Of a DNA stretch of 64,000 nucleotides, positions 1 to 13,305 are shown one piece after another. Source of the stretch: Chionoecetes opilio. Lineage: Eukaryota; Arthropoda; Malacostraca; Decapoda; Majidae. The stretch covers positions 105,451-169,450 of the forward strand of contig JACEEZ010018337.1 in the NCBI GenBank assembly GCA_016584305.1, written 5' to 3'. The notes beneath the pieces are model-generated. The model searched no databases. It saw only the letters and a program-made list of their open reading frames with translations, and was not told the origin of the DNA. Numbering within the stretch: the stretch's first letter is position 1; each line of letters opens with the position of its first letter. The position numbers and the translations under genes were made by a program.

Positions 1-3000
1 CCCACACGGTTTACTAACCTATTCTGGTAGGGCCCAACACCAAACAAAAAACCCCACACAGGGCGTCTTTCCTATATTTTAACCCCACCCACTGTACTGT
101 TTTTACATATTTCTTTGTAAGCAAAACACAAACAAACAAAAACAACACCAGCGTTTCCTATATTTGTAAAACCCCAACCCCCAACTGGGTACTTACCTTA
201 TTCTGTTTAGCCAACACAACAAAAAAACCCCACACAAAAGGCGTCATAATTACCCCACCACTTTTTACTTTACCCTCTTCTGTAAGCCAAAAAACCAACA
301 AACAAAAAAACAACCCACAGCCGTCTATTATTTTACCCACACTGTATACACTATTCTGTAGACCCGAAACACAAACAAACCACAACAGCGGGGGGTCCTA
401 TTTACCCCCACACCACTTTGTAACTTTTACCTATCGTTTAGGCGCCAACCAGAGAAACAAAACCCAACCACCCAAGGCGGGTCTATATTGGACCCACCAC
501 TGTACTAACCTTTTATTTCCTGGTAGCCAAACACAACAAAAACCACCAAACACGGGGCGTCTATTACCCCCACAACTTGGTTTTTACTATTCTATTTCTT
601 GTTTAGCCCGAAAAAACACAAACCAAAAAAAAACCAAACAGGCGTTCTATATTTTACCCCCACAACTGGTTACTACAACCTATTTTCTGTAGCCCAAACC
701 CCAACACCAATAAACACCCACAGCGTCCTTCTATATTAACCCCCACACTTGTTACTACCTATTCTGTTAAGCCCAAAAAAAACCCACAAAACATAACAAC
801 ACAGGCGTCTAATACCCACCCCCCACGGTGACTACCTATTCTGTAGGCCAATAACACAAAACAAAACCCCCCACCCACAAGGGCGGGTCTATAGTACCAC
901 AACTTGTACTACCTATTTACTGTAGGGCCAAAAACAACAAAACCCAAACCAACAACAGGTCGGTCTATTATTTACCCACACTTGTTACTACTATTCTGTA
1001 AAGCCCCTAAAACCACAAAAACCACAAAAACCACCACAGCCGTCTATATTACCCTCAACCCCTGTACTACCTCTTTTCTGTAGCCAAAACCACCAAAACA
1101 AAAACCACACAAGGCGTCTTATATTACCCCCAACCATGTAACACCTTTAATTCTGTAGCCAAACCCAAAAACAAAACACACAGCGGGTCTATTATTAAAC
1201 CCCCCACCCCACTTGTACGACCTATTCTTGTAGCCAAACAAAAAAACAAAAATACAAACAGCGTCTATATTTTACCCAACCCCCCCCCCACTGTACAAAC
1301 CTTGCTTTCTGTAAAAAGGCCAAAACCACAAAACAAAACACCCACCAGCGTCATTAATTTACCCCACACTGTACTGACCTCTTTCTGTTAGCCAAAACAC
1401 AACCCAAAACCAACCCAACTAGGCGGTTCTATAGTACCCCTACACTGTTACTAACCTATTCTGTAGCCAAACACAATCCAAAACACCCACAGCCGGTCTA
1501 TATTTAACCACACGTGTACTTTACCTTTTTTCTGTAGCCCCAAAACAACAACAAAACCAAACAAAACCCCACACAGCGGTTTCTATCTTACCCCACCCAC
1601 TGTTTTAACTAAACACTTATATTCTGTAGCCAAAAACAAAACAAAAACCACACAAGGCGGTTTCTATTGTATTACCCCACCACAAACTTTGTAACTACCT
1701 ATTCTTGTAGGTGCCAAAAACCCACAAACAAACCAAAAACCCCCCCACCCCCCAAAACACAGCGTCTATAGTTTTACCCACCAACTGTAGTAAACCTATT
1801 TCTGGTAAAGCCAAACAACACACAAAAAAAAAACCAAAAACCCCACACACAAAGCGGGCGGTCTATATTACCCCCCCACACTGTACTAACCTATTTCTGT
1901 AGCCCAAAACCACACACCAAAACAAAAACAAAAAAACACACAAAGCGTTCTTTATATTACCCACCCACCTGTTACGACCTAAAATTTCTGTAAAGCCCCA
2001 ACCCAACAAACCCCACACCAAGGGGGGTCTATATTACCCAACACCACTGTTACTAACCTCATTTCGGGTTAACCAAAACAACCCCCAAACCAAACCACCC
2101 ACAGGGCGGTCTATTATGAAACCCACACTTGTACTACCCTATTCTGTAAGCCAACAAACCACCACCCAAAACACCAACACAAGGCGTCTATATTAACCCC
2201 CCACCCACCACTGTTACTAAACCTATTCTGCTAGCCCAAAAACACCCACAAAACAAAAAAAACAACCCCACCAAAAAGGCGTTCTATATTACCCCCCCCC
2301 CACACCGTGGTTAAACCCTAACCTTTAATTTCTGGTTCGGCCCCAAAACACCCCACAAAAAACACCAACCACAGGGGCGGGTCTATTAATTTACCCCCCG
2401 CAAACACACTGTAAGCCCAAACACCACAAACACCACCAAGGCGGTCTATTTATTTACCCCCACCACTGTACTTACCTATTTCTCCGTACGTCCAAACACC
2501 AAACAAAACACCCACACAGGGCGTTCCTAATATTACCCCCCCACTGTACTAACCTATCTGTAAGGCCAACCACAAAAACAAACACCACAGGGCGTCTTAT
2601 TTACCCCCCAACCACGTATAACCTATTCCTGTAGGCCAAACAAACATACAAAAAACCCCAACACAAAAGCGTCCGAATTATTACCCCAAACCCAACGTTA
2701 CTGTACCCTATTTTTTCTGTAGGCCCAAACCCCACAAACAAAAAAAAAAAACCACACAGGCCGGTTCCTATATTGCCCCCCCCACACTGTACACCTATTC
2801 TTGAGCCAAAACAACAAAACAAAAACACCCAACCAGGCGGTTTTCTAAATATTACCCCACCACTGTACTAGTACCTTAATTCTGTAGCCAAACCCCAACA
2901 ACAAAAAAAAAAAAAAACAAACAAAAAACACACTCAAGCCGTCTATTATTTTTAACCCCCCACCCCCCCAACCCCACTGTACTTACCTTCTTTCGGTAAA

Positions 3001-3745
3001 GCCAAAAACACACACAAAAACACAACAGCGTTCTAATTACCCACCCCCCACTGTATTACCTAGTCTGTAGCCCAAAAAACACAAAAAACAAAATAACAAA
3101 CCCCCCCACCCCTCAGCGTCTATATTTTAAACCCCCCACACTGTTACTACCTTATTTCTGTTAGCCCAAATCACCAACAAAACCACACAGCGTTCTTATA
3201 TTAACCCCAACCCCACTGTGACTACCTCTTTGCTGTTAGCCAAACCACAACAAAAAAAAACACCCACAAGCGGTCTAATATAAAACCCCAAACCCACTGT
3301 TAACTTAACCTTATTTTCCTGTAAAGCCCCAAACCACAACAAAAAACCCACCAACAGGGGGCGTCTATAATACCCCCACACTGTACTAACCTTATTTCTT
3401 GTAAGGCCGAAACAACCCACCCACAAAACCACACAAGCGGTCTGCGGTTTCTATATTACCCCAACCCACTTGGTACTACCTATTTCTGTAAAGCCCAACC
3501 CACCCACCAAAAAACACAACAGGCGGTCTATATTACCCCACACTGTACTACCTTATTCTGTTAAGGCCAAAAAACCACAAAACAAACACACAAATTTCAG
3601 CGGGTCTATATTTAACCCCACAACTGGTACTACCCTCTTTCTGTAAGCCAAAAAAAAACCAACAACAAAAAAAACCAAACAAACCCACAGCGGTTCTATA
3701 TTTTACCCCACCCCCCCCCCACTGGTATTTACCTATTTTTCTGTA
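1..3745. repeat. ~63-bp satellite array
   Basis: The whole stretch is one tandem array of about 55-60 units. Each unit has a core like TTACCCCACACTGTACTACC, then TATTCTGTAGCC, an A/C-rich spacer with variable runs, and CAGCGTCTATA. Units differ mostly by one-base insertions and homopolymer changes, as expected of uncorrected long reads, so the true unit length is only approximate. The array begins before the window. No coding sequence is credible; the short open frames are by-products of the repeat. Confidence 0.9.
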
Positions 3746-5204
3746 GAAAAAAAACCCATTCGGAAGAGAAAAAAATGCACAACAAAAATTAAAACATACT
3801 GCAACATTAAATTTAAAAACATTTTTTTAAAAACAAACCATTAAAATTGATGGTCTTCAATTCAAGGGATCAATTTCATTAGTTCCCACCAAGCCAATGG
3901 ACAAAAAACTGGTTTTTTAAAAAATTTTTCTCGGGGACCCAATTTTCCCCACCAAGTCAGCAAAGCGCGGTGACATTATTTTCGGGCCAATAAAAAGGAA
4001 TGGCATGCCAGGGGGACCTGTCCTACTTCTTTCCGCCCTTCTGTCCCCAGGTCATGCCCCAAAAAATAAACTAATTCTCCGTTTTTATTTCGGGGATTGC
4101 TTTGCGTTTTAAGGGAGGTTTTAATGTAATTTCAGGATAGTAAGATATCAAGTAAAGGGAGGCCTGTTGTTGCTAGGTTTTTTGGTGGTAGAGGTGGTGG
4201 TATGGGGTTGAAAAAATTAGTTTGAATATTTGTTGATGTATTGGGAGGTGGGCCCGGCGGGGGCCAAGAAATTTTCTCCGTTTACCACTCCACTTGCCCC
4301 TCCCCAAGGTTAGTCAACCTCATCCATTCAATCTTTTAAATTCACCCTTATTTAAGGTGGGGGGGACACACTCGGTGCTACATTTGATTTTTAGATAATG
4401 ACACGTGTATATAAAAAACATCTCACCATTAATCCCTAACTTAAGTGTTATAATAAAAAAAGGGGAGTAAAATAAGGACGTTTCAGCCTTTGCCCAACAC
4501 CTACAGTTGTGCGGAGGGAGGAGATGGGCGGCTTCCAGCGGGGCCACAAGGCCGCCCACTTTCAAAACTTTTGATGGTAAAAAAACAAACCCACGCCCGT
4601 CATTCCGTCCCCTCACCTGTTTGCCTTCCTGGAAGAAGGGGGGGGGGGGACAGGTCAGCTTTCCCCACCGCCTGTGATAGCACCCATAGGGACCCTACCA
4701 CCAGGGAATCATAGGAATTCCTCCAAAAGGGGTTTCTCGCTTCCCTTTTTACTAAAAATATTACCCAAAAGCAGGGGGGACATCTATTTTCTCCCCATTG
4801 GGGTGGTCTTAATTGGTTGTTGATATCCACACCTCCACCGGGGGCTTATGGAGGCCGGGCCTTCATGCTGGGCTGCTTGCTGCTGGCCAAAAAAGGGGGC
4901 GGCCGCTTTGCCCAGGGGGGGGGTACCCGCAGGGGACGTGGAATGGAGTCACCTTGCCTTGTTATTTCAAATCTCTTTTTTTCCTCATAAATTATGAAAA
5001 TTTTGGGGAACAATTCCCATCCCCAAACATGCAAATTCCTATGTTTTACATTCACCTAGGAGGAAAAATTATTTTTTCATTAGCAACCAAAACAACTAAT
5101 AAGGCGAAGGCCTGGGGGGGAGGACTTCCGACGTCTTTGCTAAAATAGGCAAGTCTCTCTCCTTCCAGCAGGGGCGTGGGCCAGGTCTTGCCACGTTATT
5201 TTTT
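3746..5204. other. non-repetitive low-quality DNA, no gene seen
   Basis: Between the satellite and the first dispersed repeat the sequence is a mixture of AT-rich and GC-rich stretches with many long homopolymers. Short open frames exist on both strands but show no domain, no conserved motif and no convincing splice sites. Nothing is annotated here. Confidence 0.5.
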
Positions 5205-5520
5205 TTCAGAATGATTAATCGTAACAAAACCTTAGGTTTAAACAAACTTTTTTTCAAAAGTTCCCAGTCAAAATGGACTTTATTAATTTTTAAGTAAATT
5301 TAATTGCAAATTTACTTTAGTTAAATAAACCTTGGTAAATTTTTTATCACCCCCCAGGTTGAAATGTTTCGTATCATTGGATTTTTTTCGATCTTCGTAT
5401 ATTGGAAAAAAATAAAGGGGACCCCTAATTTACCACACATCCTTTGGGTATCATGGGATTTCATTGTTAATTGGGAATTGCTGGTATTAAACGGGTACCC
5501 TCCCTGGTTTAACTCGCCCC
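5205..5520 (+). repeat. dispersed repeat, copy related to 38185-38480
   Basis: This segment aligns, with many indels, to 38210-38480. Shared landmarks are CGTACAACCTTAGG, TTTACTTTAGT, the block around GAATGTCGTAACATTGGATT and TATCATGGGATT near the right end. The 38-kb copy is cleaner. A shorter related piece (ending CGTACAACCTTAGG) is at 22280-22345 and again at 55130-55200. The family looks like a non-coding mobile element, but its class is not established. Confidence 0.65.
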
Positions 5521-6540
5521 TTGGGGGCTATATTGTCCCCCCCCTGCCCCCCCGTCAAATTACCTCGGCCTCCTTGGGTGAACCGGGTTTTCAAGGGGGG
5601 CCAGGAGGGGCCCAGGCAGGGGGGGGGCACGGGGCCCCGGGCTTCTTTGGAAAAGGCCCCCGGGAGGGCAGGGCGGTGGGGGGATGGCTTGCACAAGGGG
5701 ATTTCACAATTAAACCTTCTTCCAGGCCAGCGGGCGTGGGGGACGTGGCCAGGGCACTGGGGGGTGCATGTTTACAAGGGGGTCCAAACAGGGATTGGGG
5801 GGGGCAGGCTCCTAAAACAAAACCTAAGCAGAAAGGCTGGCGGCCTCAAAAAAAAAAACCCACGGGCCAGGCCCTTCCCATTTCTTTAACCCGTTCGGGG
5901 GGCCAACAACACATCGGGGGGGGGACCCATTCCAGGGTGGGGGGGGACTGTGGCCTGTCGCCGAGGGGAACGGGGACTATTTTACCCTCCGTCTTTCCTT
6001 CCTACCCCGCTATGGGCGGGGACTTCTTGGGGAAACCCCCACCTTTGGGTTGCGCCCAGAACCCCCACCTGCCAACTTCCAACCCCTTCCCTGGCACGCC
6101 TTTCAAATTCGGGGGGGGGGGCGCAACCGGGCGTCAAAAAAAAAACAATGGCATGGGGGCTGCTAGCGGAAAAACAACGGCCTTCAATAAAAAAACATTG
6201 GCAATAAAAATCATTACTAAAACATTTGTAATAATAAAGGATTTTGTTTATATTACTATAAAACTTTCTTTATATATACATATGTGACTCACTTGTAAAT
6301 TTTAGTATAACTGTTTCTTTTATATATTGTATTTATGGCCGTATAGCTTGTTATTCCAGGTTTATTAATTTTATAAGCAGGGAGGAAGGCTGTACTGGTT
6401 CCCCATAGTTATTGTTATAAATTTATTGGATATGAATAAAATAATAATAAATTGGTACTGCTAGAGGGACCAAGGTCCTTGCGTCAACAGTCACGGGAAC
6501 CTTTACCACAGGCAACGCCCGCCTCTAGTCCATAGGTAAG
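5521..6540. other. homopolymer-rich region, no gene seen
   Basis: GC-rich, with many runs of G or C to about 6150, then AT-rich. A 307-codon plus-strand frame spans part of it, but its composition (Gly/Pro from G/C runs) and the lack of any motif make it non-coding in appearance. Confidence 0.5.
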
Positions 6541-6557
6541 AAAGTTTTTATAATATA

Positions 6558-6875
6558 AAAAAAAAAAAAAAAAAAAACAACAAAAAAAAAAAAAAAAAAA
6601 AAAAAAAACAAAAAAAACAAATTTGAGGGCAGAGGACCGAGTGAGGAGAGAGAGGAGAAAAAGTGTTTTTTGAGGTAGGGAGGAAGGGGGGGGGGGGGGG
6701 GGGGGGGAGGAGGGAGAGAGGAGAGGATGAGAGAGAGAGGAGAGGGAGAGGGGAGGTAGAGTCGAGGGGGAGGGAGAGGGAGAGGAGAGAGAGGGGTGAT
6801 GAGGAGGAGATGAAGACGGGGGAGGGAGAGGAGTGAGGAGGGAAGAGGTGGAGAGAGATGAGAGAGGAGAGGGGG

Positions 6876-6917
<42 letters not shown>
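6558..6917. repeat. poly-A and polypurine (GA/G) low-complexity tract
   Basis: An interrupted A run (about 6558-6620) is followed by a GA-rich purine tract and two long G runs (about 6688-6708 and 6877-6916). Base-call quality is probably very poor here. Confidence 0.85.
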
Positions 6918-7084
6918 GTTAGTTTTACAATTTAACCACCTATAAAATACCCACATGGAGAAGAAAATAATAAGCCATAACAGAAATTTAACATTTTATT
7001 TAAATCTTATTATCTTATTATTCTTTTCTATTTGCATTAATTTCATTACCACCATCATCAAGGTTATGTCATTACTTTTTACAT

Positions 7085-7300
7085 CCATTATTTAAGCCCC
7101 TTTCACGGCCCAGAATCCTTTCCTTGGCTATTATTAAACTGGGGGTTCTGTTGTCAGCCATGAAAATAAAGGGAAAAGGGGGTCACTGAAATATACCACA
7201 AGTAGTTAGTTGGGACCAAGTGGCTTACTTTAAACAGGGGTTTCCATTAGCTATTAAAAACAAACATGGTATAACTTCACTTAACCAAAAACGCCGGTCT
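7085..7300 (-). mobile_element. TTAA-type MITE copy (degenerate)
   Basis: This is a noisy minus-strand copy of the ~210-bp MITE seen best at 15297-15507, recognisable by the CACGGCCCAGA-like left end, TTTCCTTGGCTAT, and the TCACTGAAATATACCACA block. It corresponds to 49163-49375 in arm B. A second fragment of the same family starts at 7531 (CCCCTTGAGGCCC) and is cut after about 70 bp, matching 49498-49570. Confidence 0.7.
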
Positions 7301-7899
7301 AAACTGGTACACAAAATTACAAAAATTGGGCAAAATTTTTTTACGTTCGGGCCTTTTTCAAAGGGGTTCAGTTTCCTTTCAAAAACCGTTCTTAAATTTT
7401 AAACAGCTAACTGTAGGGACAGAAACAATTGTTCTTTTCTTCCTAAGTCTTCAATATTTGGTGTTTTCTTTATGTATTAATGTCCTCTGGGTCACACCCC
7501 CACTCTCTTTCTATTTTAGTCACAAAACCCCTTGAGGCCCGAACGTCATTGCCATTGTAATTTGGGGGTAACCATAGGGACAAATTTTGTAGGGTGCCTA
7601 ATAAAGGGCAAAAAAAAAAAGGGGGGGGAAATCCATTCAGCAACCAAAGATGGCCTCACTTCCGGGGGGGTGCCCGTTTTGGTGGGCGTGAAAAAAAATC
7701 ACCTTTGCCCGCCGGTGGGGCAGGGAGTTTAACCAGTCTTGGCTGTGCCAGGTCCACTTGCTGGCATAGGGGACATACAAATGAGGGGGGAAATCATATA
7801 GGGGGGGGGACTTATTGGTTTTAAATTAAGTATAAAAGGATATAATGGTTAATCTTTCGGGTCAAATGTTGGTTCTATAATGTATCAGATTAAAAAAAA

Positions 7900-8690
7900 A
7901 ACCCATAAAACCACCCGCCTAAAAGGGGAAAAATGCCATTTAACGGGAGACTGCTGAAGGACAAGAAAGGAAATATTGCCCATGAAAAACACTGATTGTA
8001 TTCCCCACTTCAACAACTCTTCCCAGGGCCATGTTAAAAAAAACTTTTGCCCCAGGTCCAAACATGTACCAAGAAAAAAAAAAATTTTTCCTCAATAGGA
8101 AGGCAAATTTTTTATTAGTCTTTTCCCATTGCTAATTTTTTTTCCTTCTGATAATATTGAACTGTAGACAACCATTGCATAAAATAGCCGTTAAAAACTA
8201 AATAAAATAAAAAAAATCATTCAAACTCGGGTTTAATTCTGTTTTCCCGATTGATGATGTTAATTTATTTTAGTTTTAAATTGCTTAATTTATCGGCATG
8301 GTGCTTAAGTTCATTTTATCAGAAAAAACGGAAATATATTAAAGTTGGAAAAAATAAGATCATCAAATGGGAACAAATTGGTAAACCCCGAATGGATTGG
8401 ATGTATTTTATTTAAAGTTAAAACACGGGTAGGGGTGCTAAATGTATTTTGTGGCAATGGTTGTGATTCATTTTATTCCAGGGGGGGGGACCAGGCTAAA
8501 TAGAGCAAATTGGGGAAGGAAAAAAGAGCTTTAATAAAAAAATTTGCACTTCTATTGGAATGGTTTTCATGGGTGAAAAAATTGTTGGGACTCACAAAGC
8601 TTAAAACATGGCGGAAAGAGTTGAAGTGAATATTCTTTTGAAAATTCATATGCAGCAAGTTTCATTCCAATTGAATCTGAAAAACTGGTA
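7900..8690. repeat. foldback (long inverted repeat) element, arm A copy
   Basis: The left part (AAATGCCATTTAACGG..., CACTTCAACAACTCTTCCC) reappears inverted on the right (...GAGTTGAAGTGAA near 8620). The cleaner arm B copy at 49798-50365 shows two ~260-bp arms in inverted orientation. No coding frame is inside. Confidence 0.55.
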
Positions 8691-9119
8691 GGGGGGAAAA
8701 ATTGGCCCGTGGTGGTCGCTTGGGGGCAGGGTTTGTTAACAAAAACTCAAAAGCTTGGTCTACTGTTGTTTTTGGGGCCGCTCCCTTCGCGGTGGGGGAC
8801 TAATTTATTTTTCATAAATTTAATTTCGCCCTCGATAAACATTGATTGCACCCCCGCATTCTGGAATTTACCAAAAAATATTAGTTTCTTCTGTTGTTCT
8901 TACTAATTATTATTGGATTTAAAATGGCATTACGATTGGAAAACGGTTTTTCCTTAATAGCCAAAGTTAATGGCAAAAAATTTATCGCCTCGAGGTAGCA
9001 AAAGCTTAATATTTATTTTTTTTACATGTATATTTGTGCTGCAAGAAATCAAGAAGTAAAAAAGAGTGACGAATCGGCTTGTTGCTGCGACAATGTAGGT
9101 TATAATGTGGAGGCGACAC
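8691..9119. other. no gene recognised
   Basis: Unique-looking sequence between the foldback element and the 18-bp minisatellite, without motif, splice-supported exon or clear repeat. Confidence 0.4.
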
Positions 9120-9258
9120 GCCGCGGCGGGGAGTGGTGGCGGGGAGATTGTGGCGGAGAGTGGTGGCGGGGAGATTGTGGCGGGGAGTGGTGGCGGGGAG
9201 ATTGTGGCGGGGAGATTGTGGCGGAGAGTGGTGGCGGGGAGATTGTGGCGGAGAGATT
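9120..9258. repeat. G-rich minisatellite, ~18 bp
   Basis: Alternating units GGCGGGGAGATTGTGGC and GGAGTGGTGGC give about seven to eight copies. The plus strand is strongly G-rich. The open frames across it are repeat by-products. Confidence 0.85.
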
Positions 9259-9855
9259 GAATCAAAACATTACCACTTCACGCGTCGACTCATTGCACTT
9301 CCAGGCTTTCTATCTGATTGGTACACAATAATAACAGGAAAATATGACTGCCTAGGTATAGATAACTTCTAAACATTCGTTATTGACTATATAATATCAT
9401 AGAGTAACATTTACCTCGCCTCCTCAACTATAACCTGCTTGGTTATTTGGTTATATACAATGTTTTACAGAATCAGGCTTCTGTACAATATACATATAGA
9501 AGAAAATCGTTCTTAATATTATACTTGTGTGTTTTAAGTGCAGTGGAATAAGCCCATATTTTGTTTTCCAGTAAACCAACTTATTATCAAAAAAGTGAGT
9601 TAAAACTGCCAGCGACCACGGCCATTTTGAGTTCCCGATCTCTGTAATGGGGCAGCAGGCTGGTTTAACATTAATTTAACTGAGCAGCAGCAGGGGCAGC
9701 AGCACTGGTTTAACATGTAGGTACAGCAGGCTGGTTTAACACCTACCACACGGCGGCGCCACCGTCACCGGATAACAGAAGTTGCCTTGGAGGGACCGCG
9801 AGTGAGCTATCTTGTTGTTGAGTGTCTTTGTTAGTAGTGGTAGGAGAAAGAATAG
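9259..9855. other. no gene; short GCAGGCTGGTTTAACA repeats
   Basis: AT-rich DNA with no supported gene. Related GGTTTAACA-containing words occur at about 9656-9672, 9702-9717 and 9727-9741, forming a small degenerate tandem repeat. Confidence 0.5.
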
Positions 9856-9860
9856 GTGAA

Positions 9861-10050
9861 TGGAAGGAAGGAAGGAAGGAAGGAAGGAAGGGAAGGAAGG
9901 GAAGGAAGGGAAGGAAGGGAAGGAAGGAAGGAAGGAAGGAAGGAACGAAGGAAGGAAGGAAGGAAGGAAGGAAGGAAGGAAGGAAGGAAGGAAGGAAGGA
10001 AGGAAGGGAAGGAAGGAAGGAAGGAAGGAAGGAAGGAAGGAAGAGAGGGA

Positions 10051-10116
<66 letters not shown>

Positions 10117-10120
10117 AGAA
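9861..10120. repeat. (GGAA)n then (GA)n microsatellite
   Basis: About 190 bp of GGAA/GGGAA units pass into about 65 bp of GA dinucleotides. The plus strand is all purine. All six reading frames are open only because of the repeat. Confidence 0.95.
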
Positions 10121-10632
10121 TGTACAGTGACTGATAGAAACACACAGCCCAAATATATCCTTCCCTAACAAAACAAAACAAATTATAGCAAAAAAGAGGT
10201 GCGAAACATTAAGGCAACTTCTATCCTATCTATCCTTCTATCCTTCTATCCTTACGGCTTTGTGGTGATGGCTTTTTATTGATTTCTTTTATTTGTAGTG
10301 GAGGAGTGGTTGGCCGTGACTCCCTGGGTGGCCAAGTAAAAGTTACGGGGGATAAAACAGTGGCCTAGAAAGAGGAGTGGGAGGACTCAATAAGGACCCA
10401 GAAAGATAATAAATAAAGTGGCTCTGTCAATAGCAGGCAATAATATCATAACTGAGAGAAAATAAGAGGTCAATCAAGAGGCTGATGATAGAACATAACA
10501 AAGTATAGCATAACAAAGAACTGGGAAGAAATGGTGACGGGTTCATCACTATACATAACAAATAAACACCACCATATATACCGTGATCAATAACACCCTT
10601 CAGGATCAGACAGTGCCTCATCTCTCTCTCTC
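10121..10632. other. unique sequence shared with arm B
   Basis: No gene is seen. From about 10390 the sequence matches 50365-50610, including AGAAAGATAATAA, AACTGAGAGAAAA and GGTTCATCACTATACAT, which shows that both AC tracts begin at the same point in the two arms. Confidence 0.6.
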
Positions 10633-10717
10633 ACACACACACACAGGCACACACACACACACACAACACCCACACACCCCCACACAGGCACACACCACAC
10701 ACACACAAACACACACA

Positions 10718-10748
<31 letters not shown>

Positions 10749-10846
10749 CACAGGCACAAAACACACACACCCACACACAGGCACACACACACACACACAC
10801 ACACACACAGGGACACACAGGCGCGCACACACACACACACACACAG

Positions 10847-10884
<38 letters not shown>

Positions 10885-11158
10885 CACACAGGCACACACA
10901 CACACACAGACACCACACACACACACAGGGACACACAGGCACACACACCACACAGGCACACACACACACACAGGCCCACACACACACACAGCACCACACA
11001 CACACAGGCACACACACACACACAGACACACACACACACAAAAGGGACCACCCGGCACACACACACACACCCGGCCACAAAACACACACACAGACACACA
11101 AAACACACCAGGGACACACAGGCACACACACACACACAGGCACACACACACCACACAG

Positions 11159-11196
<38 letters not shown>

Positions 11197-11916
11197 ACAG
11201 GACACACAGGCACCCCACACCACACAGGACACACACCCCACAACAGGCACACCACACACACAGACACACACAGACACACACACACACAGGCACACACACA
11301 CACACACAGGCGCACAACACACACACACACAGGCACACACACACACACACACAAGGCCACACACACACACACACACAGACACACACACACACAACAGGAC
11401 ACACAGGCACACACACACACAGGCACACACCACAGACACACACCAAAACAGGCACACACACACACAGCACACACACACAAAACACACACACCACAACAAA
11501 CACACACACAGGCACACACACACACACACAGGCACAACCCACACACAGGCCCACACACACAACACACAGGGACACACAGGGCCCACCACACACACACACA
11601 CAAAAGGCACACACACAGGCACACAAAACAAAAGGCACCCCACACACACACACACAGGCACACCCACACACACACAGGCACACACACCACACACACACAC
11701 AACCAAAACAGGCCCCACACACACACAGCACACCACACCCCACACAGGCAACACACAGCACACACAGCACACACACAACACAGGCACACACACACACCAG
11801 ACACCCCACACAGGGGCACACAGGCACACACACACACACAGGCACACACACACACACACAGACACACACAGGGGAAACAGGCACACACACACACACAGGC
11901 ACACACACACACACAG

Positions 11917-11951
<35 letters not shown>

Positions 11952-12788
11952 GACACACAGGCACACAACACACACACAGGCAACACACACACACACACAC
12001 ACACAGGGACACACAGGCACACACACACACACAGGCACACACACACACACACACACACACAGGGACACACAGGCACACACACACACACAGGCACACACAC
12101 ACACACAGGCACACACACACACACACAGGGACACACACACACAGGCACACACACACACACACACACAGGGACACACAGGCGCACACACACACACACACAG
12201 GCACACACACACACACACACAGGCACACACACACACACACAGACACACACACACACACAGCACACACACACACACAGGCACCCCACACACACACAGACAC
12301 ACAGGCACACACACACAGGCACACACACACACAGGCACACACACACACACAGACACACACACAGGACACACAGGCACACACACACACCACAGGCACACAC
12401 ACACACACACACACACACACAGGGACACACAGGCACACACACACACACGGGCCCAACACACACACACACAGGGACACACACACACACAGGCACACACACA
12501 CACACAGGGACACACAGACACACACACACACAGCACAACACACACACACACACAGGGACACACAGGCGCACACACACACACACACAGGCACACAACACAC
12601 ACACAGGCACACAGACACACACACACACACACACAGACACACACAGGGACACACACACACACACAGACACACACACACACATAGACACACACACACACAC
12701 ACAGGGACACACAGGCACACACACACACACAGACACACACACACAGACACACACAGGCACACACACACAGGCACACACACACACACAG

Positions 12789-12824
<36 letters not shown>

Positions 12825-12873
12825 ACACACACACACAGACACACACACACACAGGCACACACACACACAGGCA
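10633..12873. repeat. 2.2-kb AC-rich interrupted microsatellite/minisatellite
   Basis: CA dinucleotides are regularly interrupted by AGGCACAC, AGGGACACACAGGC and AGACACAC, giving a higher-order period of roughly 20-40 bp. Plus-strand frames read as Thr/His and minus-strand frames as Val/Cys for over 700 codons, which is repeat artefact. The arm B counterpart (50610-50778) is under 200 bp. The tract ends exactly at the LINE tail that starts at 12874. Confidence 0.95.
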
Positions 12874-13050
12874 TAGAAATGATCTGTTTGTGTGGGAGGA
12901 CAGAAGTACAAGAGGTCATGAGAAGAAATTGAAAAGGACAACATGCAAGAGGGATATAAAAAAATACAGCTTCCCGTCTAGAAGCCTAGAAGCCTGGAAC
13001 AACCTTGATGCAAAAGTGATTAATGCAAGAAGTATTCAGGACTTCAAAGG

Positions 13051-13099
<49 letters not shown>

Positions 13100-13235
13100 A
13101 GCCTGGAACAACCTTGATGCAAAAGTGATTCATGCAAGAAGTATTCAGGACTTCAAAGGCAAGCTGGATAATAGTAGATTTGGAGACGGGACAGTACGAG
13201 CATAACTCTTTTCCTGTATGTTACAACTAGCTAAA
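12874..13235 (+). mobile_element. LINE 3' fragment (RT C-terminal tail), copy 1
   Basis: The plus strand encodes the usual end of a non-LTR reverse transcriptase: RGHEKKLKRTTCKRDIKKYS, then FPSRSLEAWNNLDAKVINAR and SIQDFKG. In LINEs this zone has the pattern R..F..R....WN.L...V..A.S...FK..LD. The 64-bp piece from AGAAGCCTGG to TCAAAGGC is present twice, separated by a (CA)n run (13051-13095). The 3' UTR (TGGAGACGGGACAGTACGAG ... TACAACTAGCTAAATACACA) follows and runs into CA repeats. The 5' part is missing. Other copies are at 33868-33995 and 51306-51780. Confidence 0.75.
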
Positions 13236-13305
13236 TACACACACAGACACCCCCCCACACACACACCCACAAAACACCCCCCCACACACCCAGGTAGGTA
13301 CTCAC

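Noticed and set aside
5364..6287. 307-codon plus-strand ORF
   Set aside because: Its first part overlaps a dispersed repeat and the rest is Gly/Pro from G/C homopolymers; no homology or splice evidence.
10583..13117. 844-codon plus-strand and 700+ codon minus-strand open frames
   Set aside because: They consist of Thr/His or Val/Cys repeats generated by the CA tract; only the last part (12874 on) encodes a real LINE tail.
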